This document shows, piece after piece, positions 45,187 through 54,333 of a stretch of 64,000 bases of DNA (positions within the stretch are counted from its first letter, which is position 1; each line of letters starts with the position of its first letter). The position numbers and the translations under genes were made by a program. Source of the stretch: an uncultured Lachnospiraceae bacterium (GTDB taxonomy: Bacteria > Bacillota > Clostridia > Lachnospirales > Lachnospiraceae); the NCBI GenBank assembly GCA_910585075.1, contig CAJUED010000014.1:1-64000 (forward strand). Reading direction: 5' to 3'. A model generated the notes under the pieces. The model searched no databases, had not been told where the DNA came from, and saw nothing but the letters and a program-made list of their open reading frames with translations.

Positions 45187-45214
45187 GGGAAGTCAGTTGA
45201 CTTCCCATTTTTGT
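45187..45214 (+). terminator. Terminator after rpmF
   Basis: GGGAAGTCA/TGACTTCCC perfect 9-bp stem with a 2-nt spacer in the loop, followed by ATTTTTG. It separates yceD-rpmF from the plsX transcript. Confidence 0.85.
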
Positions 45215-45230
45215 TATAACAAAATTCCGC

Positions 45231-45259
45231 TTGATTTTTCCCAGACTGTCTAGTATAGT
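45231..45259 (+). promoter_or_regulatory. Promoter of plsX-acpP
   Basis: TTGATT (45231-45236), 17-bp spacer and TATAGT (45254-45259), 32 bp before plsX. No clear FapR box is seen. Confidence 0.8.
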
Positions 45260-45290
45260 GAAATAGTACTGATGGCTGGAGGTAATAAGA

Positions 45291-46304
45291 ATGTCTGAAT
45301 TTGTAAATGTGGCGGTTGACGCTATGGGCGGAGACAATGCACCGCTTGAGATTGTAAAGGGCGCTGTGGATGCGGTGAATGAGAGCAGCCATGTGAAGGT
45401 TTATCTCACCGGCCGGGAAGATGTTATCCGCAGTGAACTTACCAAATATACATACAACAAGGAACAGGTAGAAATCGTAAATGCCACAGAAGTGATTGAG
45501 ACTGCTGAGCCGCCGGTTATGGCAATACGGAAGAAGAAAGATTCCTCCATTGTAAAAGCTCTTAATCTGGTGAAGGATGGTACCTGCGACGCCTATGTTT
45601 CTGCCGGAAGCACAGGGGCAACTTTAGTAGGTGGACAGGTAATCGTCGGAAGGATAAAGGGAGTGGAGAGACCACCGCTTGCGCCTTTAATCCCTACGGA
45701 AAAGGGCTGCGCCCTTTTAATTGACTGTGGCGCCAATGTGGACGCAAGACCTTCTCATCTGGTGCAGTTTGCAAAGATGGGTTCCGTATACATGGAAAGT
45801 GTCATGGGAGTGAAAAATCCCAAAGTGGGCATTGTAAACATAGGCGCTGAGGAAGAAAAGGGAAACGCGCTGGTAAAAGAGACTTTTCCCCTTCTGAAAA
45901 ATTGTCCTGACATTAATTTTGTGGGAAGTATTGAAGCCAGAGACATTCCGTCGGGCAGCGTGGATGTAGTTGTCTGTGAGGCCTTTGTGGGAAATGTGAT
46001 TTTAAAGATGTATGAGGGCGTGGGTGCAACCCTGATTAAAAAGGTGAAAGAGGGCATGATGACCACCCTTAGAAGTAAAATAGGCGCTCTTTTGGTAAAA
46101 CCGGCGCTTAAGAATACATTAAAGGCTTTTGATTTGGAACAATATGGAGGAGCGCCCATGCTTGGCCTTAAGGGTCTTGTGGTGAAAACCCATGGCAGCT
46201 CTAACAGCGTTGAAATTAAGAATTCTATTCTGCAATGTATCACCTTTACAGAACAGAATATAAATCAAAAAATAAAAGAAAAAATAACAATGGAAGAAAA
46301 CTAG
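45291..46304 (+). CDS. plsX: Phosphate acyltransferase PlsX
   Basis: PlsX makes acyl-phosphate from acyl-ACP, the first step of phospholipid synthesis in Gram-positives. The 337-residue protein has VAVDAMGGDNAP at the start, ASVAMRK-like VMAIRKKKDSS, VSAGSTGA, DCGANVD and GFVGNV-like AFVGNVILK. The ATG at 45291 follows GGAGGTAATAAGA. acpP lies 14 bp downstream. Confidence 0.96.
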   Translation: MSEFVNVAVDAMGGDNAPLEIVKGAVDAVNESSHVKVYLTGREDVIRSELTKYTYNKEQVEIVNATEVIETAEPPVMAIRKKKDSSIVKALNLVKDGTCDAYVSAGSTGATLVGGQVIVGRIKGVERPPLAPLIPTEKGCALLIDCGANVDARPSHLVQFAKMGSVYMESVMGVKNPKVGIVNIGAEEEKGNALVKETFPLLKNCPDINFVGSIEARDIPSGSVDVVVCEAFVGNVILKMYEGVGATLIKKVKEGMMTTLRSKIGALLVKPALKNTLKAFDLEQYGGAPMLGLKGLVVKTHGSSNSVEIKNSILQCITFTEQNINQKIKEKITMEEN

Positions 46305-46318
46305 AAAGGAAATGAGAG

Positions 46319-46549
46319 ATGGAATTTGAAAAATTAAAAAAAGTAATTGCGGACGTTTTAAACGTTGACCCTGAAGAAATCACAATGGATACAACCTTTG
46401 TGGATGACCTGGGAGCTGATTCCTTGGATGTTTTTCAGATTATCATGGGACTGGAAGAAGAATTTGACATTGAAATTCCGGCTGAAGAGGCAGAGAAAAT
46501 CTCAACTGTGGAAGAGGCAGTGAACCTTATCAGGAATGCACTTAACTAA
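46319..46549 (+). CDS. acpP: Acyl carrier protein
   Basis: A 76-residue acidic four-helix carrier with phosphopantetheine attachment Ser35 in GADSLD. It carries growing acyl chains for fatty-acid synthesis and donates them to PlsX, its operon partner. The ATG at 46319 follows AAAGGAAATGAG. A strong terminator follows directly. Confidence 0.97.
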   Translation: MEFEKLKKVIADVLNVDPEEITMDTTFVDDLGADSLDVFQIIMGLEEEFDIEIPAEEAEKISTVEEAVNLIRNALN

Positions 46550-46572
46550 AAAGCCCGCTAAGGGCTTTTTTT
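46548..46572 (+). terminator. Terminator after acpP
   Basis: AAAAGCCC GCTA(A) GGGCTTTTTTT hairpin and T-run overlapping the acpP stop codon; the rnc RBS follows at once, so some readthrough is likely. Confidence 0.88.
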
Positions 46573-46597
46573 CCGCCGGAGGTAATTGAGAGAAGCT

Positions 46598-47290
46598 ATG
46601 TATAAGCAGGGAAAATTGAAGGAATTGGAAGAAAAGATTGGCTATGTATTTCAAAATAAAAAGCTGGTAAGAGAAGCTTTGACCCATAGCTCTTTTTCGA
46701 ATGAACAAAAAATCAACAAGTATAAGAATTATGAAAGGCTGGAGTTTTTGGGTGATGCAGTCCTGGAGCTGTTGTCCAGCCGGTTTATCTATGCAACTTA
46801 TCCGGAGATGTCAGAAGGACAGATGACCAAATTCCGTTCTACCATGGTCTGCGAGGCAGCCCTTGCTTTCTGTGCAAGGGATTTGTCCCTGGGCAGTTTT
46901 ATTCTGCTGGGAAAGGGAGAGGAAGCCACCGGAGGAAGGGAGAGAGATTCCATCCTCTGTGATGTGATGGAGGCTGTGCTGGGCGCTATCTATCTGGATG
47001 GAGGAATTGAGGAAGCGGATAAGTTTGTTACAAAGTTTGTTTTTTCCGATTTGGAGAACAAGCAGCTTTTTTATGACAGTAAGACACTGCTCCAGGAGCG
47101 GATACAGAAGCAGGGAAAAGACCTTGTCTATGAGCTTGTGGAGGAGAGGGGCCCGGAACACGATAAGATTTTTGTGGTGGAAGCGAGAATTGACGGAGAA
47201 ACTGCGGGAAAGGGCCAGGGCAGAAATAAGAAAGCGGCGCAGCAACAGGCGGCCTATCAGGCGCTGCTTGCTGAAATGTCAAAAGAGTAG
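46598..47290 (+). CDS. rnc: Ribonuclease III
   Basis: RNase III cleaves double-stranded RNA, including rRNA precursors. The 230-residue protein has the signature NYERLEFLGDAVLELL, the second acidic motif (DVMEAVLGAIYLDGG) and a C-terminal dsRNA-binding domain (DSKTLLQERIQKQGK...GRNKKAAQQQAAYQALL). Start choice is uncertain. ATG 46598 begins the conserved region, but the strong GGAGG at 46578-46582 is 15 bp away; TTG 46586 is only 3 bp from it. It is followed by smc. Confidence 0.94.
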   Translation: MYKQGKLKELEEKIGYVFQNKKLVREALTHSSFSNEQKINKYKNYERLEFLGDAVLELLSSRFIYATYPEMSEGQMTKFRSTMVCEAALAFCARDLSLGSFILLGKGEEATGGRERDSILCDVMEAVLGAIYLDGGIEEADKFVTKFVFSDLENKQLFYDSKTLLQERIQKQGKDLVYELVEERGPEHDKIFVVEARIDGETAGKGQGRNKKAAQQQAAYQALLAEMSKE

Positions 47291-47296
47291 GTGTAT

Positions 47297-50200
47297 ATGT
47301 ATTTAAAAAATATAGAAATCCAGGGATTTAAATCCTTTGCAAATAAAATCGTATTTAAATTCCATAACGGTATTACAGGTATTGTAGGGCCCAATGGCAG
47401 CGGAAAGAGCAATGTTGCCGATGCGGTCCGCTGGGTGCTTGGGGAACAGAGAATTAAGCAGCTTCGTGGGGCGTCCATGCAGGACGTCATTTTTTCAGGA
47501 ACGGAAATGAGAAGGCCTCTTGGTTATGCGTATGTTGCCATTACCCTTGACAACTCGGATCACCAGCTTGCTATTGACTTTGACGAGGTGACGGTGGCCA
47601 GGCGGATTTACCGTTCCGGTGAGAGTGAATATCTTTTAAATGGCGCGCCCTGTCGGCTTAAGGATGTAAATGAGCTTTTTTATGATACGGGTATCGGCAA
47701 GGAAGGATATTCCATCATAGGCCAGGGCCAGATTGACAAAATCCTAAGCGGTAAACCGGAGGAGAGACGGGAACTTTTTGACGAAGCGGCCGGGATTGTA
47801 AAATTTAAAAAGCGCAAGGTGGCGGCCCAGAAAAAGTTGGAGGATGAGAAGCAGAATCTGGTCCGGGTAAAGGATATTCTCTCTGAGCTGGAAAAGCAGA
47901 TTGGCCCGCTTGAGAAGCAGTCGGAGACAGCAAGGGTATATTTAAAGAAGCGTGAAGAACTAAAAACGCTGGATGTGAATATGTTCCTGTTGGAGCATAA
48001 CCGGCTGAAAGAACAGCTGCAAAGCACCGAAGAAAAATTTGAGATAGCGGACAGCGATTTAGAGCAGACCACCCGGCAGTACGAACAGATCAAAGAGGAA
48101 TACGAGCAGATCCAGGGACAGATTGAACAGCTGGAAGAAACCATTTTGGCGGAGCGGACAACCCTCTCCGACACCAGTGTCCTTCGTGGAAAGTTAGAAG
48201 GGGAGATTAACGTTCTGCGGGAGCAGATCAAATCGGCCAAAAGCAACGAGGAACATTTTCGCCAGCGAAAAGAAACCGTCACAAAGGAGATGGATGCAAA
48301 GCTCCTTGACAAAGAAAAAATCCTGGAGGATAAAAAGGTTATTGACGGCCAGGTGGCTGAAATCGAGCGGGTAAGAAATGAAGCCCGGGAAAAGCTGCTT
48401 ACGGTCCAGGGCAGGATAGAGGAATTAAACAGTCAGATTGAGTCCGGCAAGAACAGCATCATAGAAGCCTTAAATGTGAGAGCCACAATCCGGTCAAAGC
48501 TTGGGCGCTATGACACCATGACGGAGCAGGTCAACATCCGCAAGGCGGAGCTTACCTCAAGGTTGCTTCGCATCAAATCCGACGAAGAACAGCAGGAGCT
48601 GACCATCAAAAAGCTCCAGGAAGAATTTGAGGCCATCAATCAGGAAATCCACACCTTAAATGATTCTCAGGAGCAGAAAGAAGAAGCCCTTTCGCTTCTT
48701 CGGGAGGAACTTGCTGGGAAAGACCAGAAACTGCGGGATACCCAGGTAAGCTATCATCAGGAAAAATCCAAACTGGAGGCCCTCACCAACCTGACGGAAC
48801 GCTATGAGGGCTACGGCGGCAGCGTAAAAAAGGTGATGGAGGCCAAAGAACGGGAAAAAGGTATTATCGGCGTTGTGGCGGACATCATCAAGGTGGATAA
48901 GAAATACGAAACCGCCATAGAGACGGCTCTTGGGGGCAGTATCCAGAACATTGTCACAGACGATGAGGAAACCGCCAAGAGGATGATTGCCTTTTTAAAG
49001 CAGACAAAGGCAGGCCGGGCAACCTTTTTGCCCCTTACCAGCATTGTCAAATCCCAGGAATTTAAAAATAAAGAGGTTTTAAATGAAAAAGGCGTAATCG
49101 GCCTGGCGGAAAGCCTTGTCCATGTGGCGGACCGGTATGTGAATGTGGCCAAATCCCTGCTTGGGCGTATTGTGGTGGTTGACAGCGTGGATCATGCGGT
49201 CCGGATTGCAAGAAAATATAATTACAGCGTCCGTATGGTAACCCTTGAAGGGGAACTATTGACCCCCGGAGGTGCCATCAGCGGCGGCGCCTATAAAAAC
49301 AGCAGCAATCTCCTTGGACGGCGCCGGGAGATGGAAGAACTGTCCGGAAAAGTAAAAAAATATTTAAAGGAAGTGGACGAGCTCTTAAACCAGATTGAAG
49401 AAACCAAGGCAAGGAGAAATAAACTCCGTCTTGGCCTTGAGGAGGATAAGGCCGCTCTCCAGAGAAAATTTATTGAGCAGAACACCGCACGCCTTAATGT
49501 AATCAAAGCTGAGGAGCGCAGGAATGAGGCCGGCGAAGGAGCTTTAGAGCTTAAGGCGGAAGAACGGGAAATCGAGGAGCAAATCAAGGAAATCAAGCAA
49601 AACAAGCTGGAAATCCAAAAGGAACTGGAGGATTCCGAACTTCTGGAAAAAAAGACAGAGCAGGAGATTCGAAAGCTGCAAACGGAGCTTGAGGAAAAGC
49701 GCCGGGAGGAATCAGACCAGTCCGCCCATGTTTCCGAGTGGGATGTGGAAGTGGAAAAAATGCTTCAACAGCAGGAATTCCATCAGCAGAATGTGGACCG
49801 TATCGACAGTGAGATTGCCCGGTACGCAGGGGAGCTTTCCGAGATACGGGAGAGCCTTGCAAAGAGCAGCGAGGATACAAAGGAGCGGGAGGAGAACATT
49901 GCCGCTATTGAGCAGACGATTGCAGCCTCCCACACCACCCAGGGCGATACGGAGAAAAAGCTGAATGAGGATGTGGAGAAAAAAGAACAGCTCTCCCAAA
50001 AGCAAAAGAATTTCTTTAAAGACAGGGAAGCTTTAGCTGAGAAGATGGGAAGCCTTGATAAGGAAGTGTACCGGTTAAATTCCCAGAAGGAGAAATTGAA
50101 AGAAAGTCTGGATAACCAGATTAACTACATGTGGGATGAATACGAGATTACGCTTTCCGATGCAGCGGCCCTTCGGAATGAGGAGTTTACGGATCTGCCT

Positions 50201-50857
50201 GCCATGAAGAAGGAAATTGCTTCTTTGAAGGATCAGATTAAAAAGCTGGGGGATGTGAATGTAAATGCTATTGAAGACTACAGAAATTTGATGGAGCGTT
50301 TCTCCTTTTTAAAGACCCAGCATGACGACCTGGTGGAGGCGGAAAAAACTTTGGAGGGCATTATTGTGGAGCTGGATACCGCCATGCGCAAACAGTTTCA
50401 TGAGAAGTTTGCGGAGATTGGCAGAGAGTTCGACAAGGTATTCAAGGAATTGTTTGGCGGCGGAAAGGGTACCCTTGAGCTTATGGAGGACGAGGATATT
50501 TTAGAGGCAGGCATCCGGATCATTGCCCAGCCTCCGGGAAAGAAGCTGCAGAACATGATGCAGCTCTCCGGTGGGGAGAAGGCGCTTACGGCAATTGCCC
50601 TTTTGTTTGCCATCCAGAATTTGAAACCATCACCTTTTTGCCTGTTGGATGAGATTGAGGCTGCTCTGGATGAAAGTAATGTAGGGCGGTTTGCAAAGTA
50701 TTTACATAAGCTTACAAAAAGCACCCAGTTTATTGTGATAACCCACAGGCGCGGCACAATGGAAAAGGCGGACAGACTGTACGGTATCACTATGCAGGAG
50801 AAGGGTGTTTCCACACTGGTAAGCGTAAATTTGATTGATAAGGAGTTAGACGACTGA
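47297..50857 (+). CDS. smc: Chromosome partition protein SMC
   Basis: SMC forms the condensin-like ring that organises and segregates the chromosome. The 1186-residue protein begins MYLKNIEIQGFKSFANK, with Walker A GPNGSGKSN. Coiled coil runs over residues ~165-500, the hinge is ~500-680 (GIIGVVADIIKVDKKYETAI...GGAISGG), and a second coil covers ~690-1020. It ends with the signature LSGGEKALTAIALLFA and Walker B PFCLLDEIEAALD. ATG 47297 is chosen over GTG 47291 by homology. The stop overlaps ftsY by one base. Confidence 0.97.
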   Translation: MYLKNIEIQGFKSFANKIVFKFHNGITGIVGPNGSGKSNVADAVRWVLGEQRIKQLRGASMQDVIFSGTEMRRPLGYAYVAITLDNSDHQLAIDFDEVTVARRIYRSGESEYLLNGAPCRLKDVNELFYDTGIGKEGYSIIGQGQIDKILSGKPEERRELFDEAAGIVKFKKRKVAAQKKLEDEKQNLVRVKDILSELEKQIGPLEKQSETARVYLKKREELKTLDVNMFLLEHNRLKEQLQSTEEKFEIADSDLEQTTRQYEQIKEEYEQIQGQIEQLEETILAERTTLSDTSVLRGKLEGEINVLREQIKSAKSNEEHFRQRKETVTKEMDAKLLDKEKILEDKKVIDGQVAEIERVRNEAREKLLTVQGRIEELNSQIESGKNSIIEALNVRATIRSKLGRYDTMTEQVNIRKAELTSRLLRIKSDEEQQELTIKKLQEEFEAINQEIHTLNDSQEQKEEALSLLREELAGKDQKLRDTQVSYHQEKSKLEALTNLTERYEGYGGSVKKVMEAKEREKGIIGVVADIIKVDKKYETAIETALGGSIQNIVTDDEETAKRMIAFLKQTKAGRATFLPLTSIVKSQEFKNKEVLNEKGVIGLAESLVHVADRYVNVAKSLLGRIVVVDSVDHAVRIARKYNYSVRMVTLEGELLTPGGAISGGAYKNSSNLLGRRREMEELSGKVKKYLKEVDELLNQIEETKARRNKLRLGLEEDKAALQRKFIEQNTARLNVIKAEERRNEAGEGALELKAEEREIEEQIKEIKQNKLEIQKELEDSELLEKKTEQEIRKLQTELEEKRREESDQSAHVSEWDVEVEKMLQQQEFHQQNVDRIDSEIARYAGELSEIRESLAKSSEDTKEREENIAAIEQTIAASHTTQGDTEKKLNEDVEKKEQLSQKQKNFFKDREALAEKMGSLDKEVYRLNSQKEKLKESLDNQINYMWDEYEITLSDAAALRNEEFTDLPAMKKEIASLKDQIKKLGDVNVNAIEDYRNLMERFSFLKTQHDDLVEAEKTLEGIIVELDTAMRKQFHEKFAEIGREFDKVFKELFGGGKGTLELMEDEDILEAGIRIIAQPPGKKLQNMMQLSGGEKALTAIALLFAIQNLKPSPFCLLDEIEAALDESNVGRFAKYLHKLTKSTQFIVITHRRGTMEKADRLYGITMQEKGVSTLVSVNLIDKELDD

Positions 50858-51783
50858 TGGCAGGATTTTTCAGCAGGTTAAAAGAGGGACTGACAAAGAC
50901 AAGAAATAATATCGTTCATGGGATTGATTCGGTTTTTAACGGCTTTACATCCATTGATGAGGACTTTTATGAGGAGCTGGAGGAAATCCTGATCATGGGT
51001 GATATCGGGGTGAATGCAACCGGTGACATTTTAGAGCGTCTAAGAGCCCAAGTAAAGGAAAACCACATAAAAGAGCCCGGGGAGTGCAAATCCTTTCTGA
51101 TTGAAAGTATTAAGGAGCAGATGCAGGTGGAGGAAACCGCCTATGATTTTGAGCATCAGCAGTCCATTGTAATGATTATCGGGGTCAATGGCGTGGGCAA
51201 GACCACCTCTGTGGGCAAGCTGGCAGGGCTTTTAAAGGATCAGGGCAGAAAGGTGCTGATTGCCGCTGCGGATACCTACCGGGCGGCTGCTGCCGAACAG
51301 CTTACCGAGTGGGCGAACCGGGCCGGAGTGGATATTATCACCGGCTCCCAGGGGGCGGACCCTTCCAGCGTGATATTTGACGCGGTCAGCGCGGCCAAGG
51401 CCAGACATACGGATGTGCTGATCTGTGACACGGCGGGCAGACTCCACAATAAGAAGAACCTGATGGAGGAGCTGAAAAAAATGAACCGTATCATTGACAG
51501 GGAGTTCCCGGACGCACACAGGGAAAACCTGATTGTGTTAGACGGAACCACCGGACAGAACGCCTTAAATCAGGCCAGAGAGTTCGGGGAAACCGCAGAG
51601 CTTACCGGAATCATCCTGACCAAAATGGACGGCACTTCCAAGGGAGGTATTGCGGTTGCCATTCAATCTGAGCTGAACATACCGGTGAAATATATCGGAG
51701 TGGGAGAAAAACTGGACGATTTGCAAAAGTTTGATTCGGACCAGTTTGTAAACGCTCTGTTTGATGTGGACGGACATGCCTGA
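50857..51783 (+). CDS. ftsY: Signal recognition particle receptor FtsY
   Basis: FtsY is the SRP receptor GTPase that delivers ribosomes to the membrane. The 308-residue protein has the NG domain: G1 IIGVNGVGKTTSVGKLA, the DTYRAAAAEQL insert, G3 LICDTAGR, G4 TKMDGTSKGG and the C-terminal GVGEKLDDLQKFD. The acidic A domain is short, as is usual in Firmicutes. The ATG overlaps the smc stop. The rnc-smc-ftsY order is conserved. Confidence 0.97.
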   Translation: MAGFFSRLKEGLTKTRNNIVHGIDSVFNGFTSIDEDFYEELEEILIMGDIGVNATGDILERLRAQVKENHIKEPGECKSFLIESIKEQMQVEETAYDFEHQQSIVMIIGVNGVGKTTSVGKLAGLLKDQGRKVLIAAADTYRAAAAEQLTEWANRAGVDIITGSQGADPSSVIFDAVSAAKARHTDVLICDTAGRLHNKKNLMEELKKMNRIIDREFPDAHRENLIVLDGTTGQNALNQAREFGETAELTGIILTKMDGTSKGGIAVAIQSELNIPVKYIGVGEKLDDLQKFDSDQFVNALFDVDGHA

Positions 51784-51810
51784 AGGATTTTGTCTGTGAA
51801 AATTTAATAT

Positions 51811-51894
51811 GTAACAGTTCAGCCCACGCCATTCGCAAAACGCGCTTACAGCGCTTCTCGCTGCTTTGCAGCTGTTTTGCTCATAAACGGGCGT
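51811..51894. repeat. TAACAGTTCAGCC element with nested hairpin
   Basis: GTAACAGTTCAGCCC is followed by nested arms: ACGCC (51826-51830)/GGCGT (51890-51894), GCAAAAC (51835-51841)/GTTTTGC (51874-51880) and CAGCG/CGCTG inside. The 13-base head recurs at 57796 and 62486. The element lies between ftsY and the threonine deaminase gene. Confidence 0.6.
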
Positions 51895-51998
51895 TCCCTC
51901 AGACCAGCATCTGTCTGTCAAATTCATGCAAGCATGATTTGCCAGCCTAATGCCGGTCTGGCTGAACCAGTTTGCATGTTGCAAAGGAGGAATTGAAG

Positions 51999-53222
51999 AT
52001 GGAGGAAAAGATGCTGACCCTTGATAAATTTGAGGAAGCGGCTGAGGCGGTAAAACAGGTTACCCAGGAAACAAAGCTGGTGTACAGTGACTTTTACAGT
52101 GCCCAGACAGGGAACAAGGTTTATTTAAAACCGGAAAATATGCAGTTTACAGGCGCTTACAAGGTGCGGGGCGCTTACTATAAATTAAGTACTCTGTCAG
52201 CGGAGGAACGTGAGAAAGGCCTGATTACTGCCTCCGCAGGCAATCATGCCCAGGGGGTAGCCTATGCTGCAAAATGTTTTGGGGCCAAGGCGGTGATCGT
52301 GATGCCCACCACCACCCCATTGATTAAGGTGAACAGGACCAAAAATTACGGGGCCGAGGTAGTGCTTTACGGGGATGTGTATGACGAGGCCTGTGAGAAG
52401 GCATATGAGCTTGCGGCGGAAAAGGGATATACGTTTATCCATCCTTTTGATGATTTGGCGGTTGCAACCGGACAAGGCACAATTGCAATGGAAATCTTCA
52501 AGGAGCTTCCTCTGGTGGACGAGATACTGGTGCCGGTGGGCGGCGGCGGCCTTGCTACAGGAGTCTCTACCCTTGCGAAGCTGTTAAATCCCAAGATTAA
52601 AGTCATCGGTGTGGAGCCGGAAGGGGCGAGCTGTCTGAAAGCATCCTTGAAGGCCGGTAAAGTGGTTACGTTAGATAAGGTGAATACCATTGCGGACGGT
52701 ACGGCGGTTAAGACGCCGGGTGAGAAGATTTTCCCCTACCTGAGCCAAAACCTTGACGATATTATCACCATACCGGACGAAGAACTGGTGGTGGCTTTTC
52801 TGGATATGGTGGAAAATCACAAGATGGTGGTGGAAAATTCCGGGCTTTTGACTGTGGCGGCGTTAAAACATCTGGAAGATAAGAAAAAGAGAGTGGTGGC
52901 AATCTTAAGCGGTGGAAATATGGACGTGATTACTATGTCCTCAGTGGTACAGCAGGGATTGATTATGCGGGATCGTATCTTTACCGTGTCCGTGCTGCTG
53001 CCGGATAAGCCGGGCGAGCTGTGTCATGTGGCGGATGTGATTGCGAAACAGAACGGGAATGTAATCAAACTTGAGCACAACCAGTTTGTCTCTATCAACA
53101 GAAGTGATGCGGTAGAATTACGCATTACCCTGGAGGCATTTGGAACGGAACATAAACAGCAGATTATGGAGGCATTAAGGGAAAATGGATATCAGCCCAA
53201 GCCGGTTCGGACGATTATGTAA
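51999..53222 (+). CDS. ilvA: Threonine ammonia-lyase (threonine deaminase)
   Basis: A PLP enzyme that deaminates threonine to 2-oxobutyrate, for isoleucine synthesis or threonine catabolism. The 407-residue protein has the PLP lysine in FTGAYKVRGAYYKL, the ASAGNHAQGVAYAA loop, the glycine loop VPVGGGGLATG, and a single C-terminal ACT-like domain (FTVSVLLPDKPGELCHVADVI). One ACT domain and ~400 residues fit the short type (sometimes named tdcB-like). The ATG at 51999 follows AAAGGAGG; an upstream in-frame start is rejected. Confidence 0.93.
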   Translation: MEEKMLTLDKFEEAAEAVKQVTQETKLVYSDFYSAQTGNKVYLKPENMQFTGAYKVRGAYYKLSTLSAEEREKGLITASAGNHAQGVAYAAKCFGAKAVIVMPTTTPLIKVNRTKNYGAEVVLYGDVYDEACEKAYELAAEKGYTFIHPFDDLAVATGQGTIAMEIFKELPLVDEILVPVGGGGLATGVSTLAKLLNPKIKVIGVEPEGASCLKASLKAGKVVTLDKVNTIADGTAVKTPGEKIFPYLSQNLDDIITIPDEELVVAFLDMVENHKMVVENSGLLTVAALKHLEDKKKRVVAILSGGNMDVITMSSVVQQGLIMRDRIFTVSVLLPDKPGELCHVADVIAKQNGNVIKLEHNQFVSINRSDAVELRITLEAFGTEHKQQIMEALRENGYQPKPVRTIM

Positions 53223-53267
53223 TCAGTCAAAGAACTGTGGCAATATTTAATGAATGCTTTTATTTGG

Positions 53268-53324
53268 AAAACCGCATACTAAATAGTAAATGGCATATGT
53301 CGTTTACTATTGGTATGCGGTTTT
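53268..53324 (+). terminator. Long hairpin after the threonine deaminase gene
   Basis: AAAACCGCATAC (53268-53279)/GTATGCGGTTTT (53313-53324) and AATAGTAAA/TTTACTATT stack to a ~21-bp stem with a 12-nt loop holding CATATG. The outer T-tract suits a bidirectional terminator. Confidence 0.7.
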
Positions 53325-53384
53325 ATGCAATAAGTCGACTTGTGGAGCGTGGCGGGCAGTGGACCTGTTCGATTGGAGGTATAT

Positions 53385-54242
53385 ATGGAAATAGGAAAGT
53401 TTCTGAAAAAGTATCTTACAATTACAGCGGCATCCCTTATTTTTGGTGTGGGAATCAGCTTGTTTATCGACCCTAACAATTTGGCGCCGGGCGGAGCATC
53501 CGGACTTTCCATTATTTTGAGCCGTCTGTTTCCTATTGAAACGGGAACCATGTTCCTGCTGATTAACATTCCGATTCTGATTCTGGGGGCGTGGAAGTTT
53601 GGAGTTAAGTTTATACTGTCCACTTTGTATGCTACTTTTGCGGTTTCAGCATCCACCAATCTTTTTCAGCAGCTTCCTCCGCTTACCACCCAGCCACTTC
53701 TTGGAGCTGTTTTTGGAGGCGTGCTTGTGGCCGCCGGGGTAGGGTACGTGCTGCGGGCCGGGGCCACCACGGGGGGAACCGATATTATCGTAAAATGTCT
53801 GCGGCTGAAAAAGCCCCATTTGAAAACGGGGACAATTTTTCTGGCGGTGGATTCCATTATTATAGGGATAGGCGGAATTGTATTTGGGAATGTGGAAGCG
53901 GTTCTTTACAGTGTCATATCCGCGGTGGTGACCTCCTATGTGCTTGATATGATTTTGTATGGGCGGGATGAGGCGAAACTGGTTTATATCATCAGCAATT
54001 GTTCGGCGGCCATTACGGAGCGGATTTTAAAAGAATTAAATATAGGGGTTACCCATCTTTCCGGTACGGGGGCTTATAAAGGGGAAGAAAAAAAGGTAAT
54101 CTTCTGCGTGGTAAGGAAGCAGATTGCCCATAAGGTGGAGGAGATTGTGAAGCAGGAGGATGGAAGTGCATTCATGATCATTACCAGTGCTACGGAAATA
54201 TATGGGGAAGGGTATAAGAGTTATTTTGGGGAAAAGCTGTGA
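53385..54242 (+). CDS. YitT family membrane protein
   Basis: A 285-residue protein with five or six N-terminal helices (TITAASLIFGVGISLFI, TMFLLINIPILILGAWKF, LLGAVFGGVLVAAGVGYVL, GTIFLAVDSIIIGIGGIVF, VISAVVTSYVLDMILYG), the APGGASGLSI signature and a C-terminal DUF2179 domain (LVYIISNCSAAITERILKEL, GTGAYKGEEKKVIFCVV). Substrate unknown for the family. The ATG at 53385 follows GGAGGTATAT; the ORF start at 53340 is not supported. Confidence 0.92.
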   Translation: MEIGKFLKKYLTITAASLIFGVGISLFIDPNNLAPGGASGLSIILSRLFPIETGTMFLLINIPILILGAWKFGVKFILSTLYATFAVSASTNLFQQLPPLTTQPLLGAVFGGVLVAAGVGYVLRAGATTGGTDIIVKCLRLKKPHLKTGTIFLAVDSIIIGIGGIVFGNVEAVLYSVISAVVTSYVLDMILYGRDEAKLVYIISNCSAAITERILKELNIGVTHLSGTGAYKGEEKKVIFCVVRKQIAHKVEEIVKQEDGSAFMIITSATEIYGEGYKSYFGEKL

Positions 54243-54305
54243 AAAACATATATTTAAGCATTTGCGAGACTGAAAACGAAATTTCTAATATAGTTTACTA
54301 TAGCT

Positions 54306-54311
54306 TATAAT
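54306..54311 (+). promoter_or_regulatory. Possible -10 of the Fic gene promoter
   Basis: TATAAT 23 bp before the start, in an AT-rich stretch with a TACTAT/ATAGTA inverted repeat (54296-54315). No good -35 at 17 bp, so weak or regulated. Confidence 0.35.
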
Positions 54312-54333
54312 AGTAATGAGGTGATGTGAAGTG

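Noticed and set aside
53237-53476. 79-residue ORF before the YitT gene
   Set aside because: Runs through the long hairpin and the RBS and overlaps the YitT gene in another frame.
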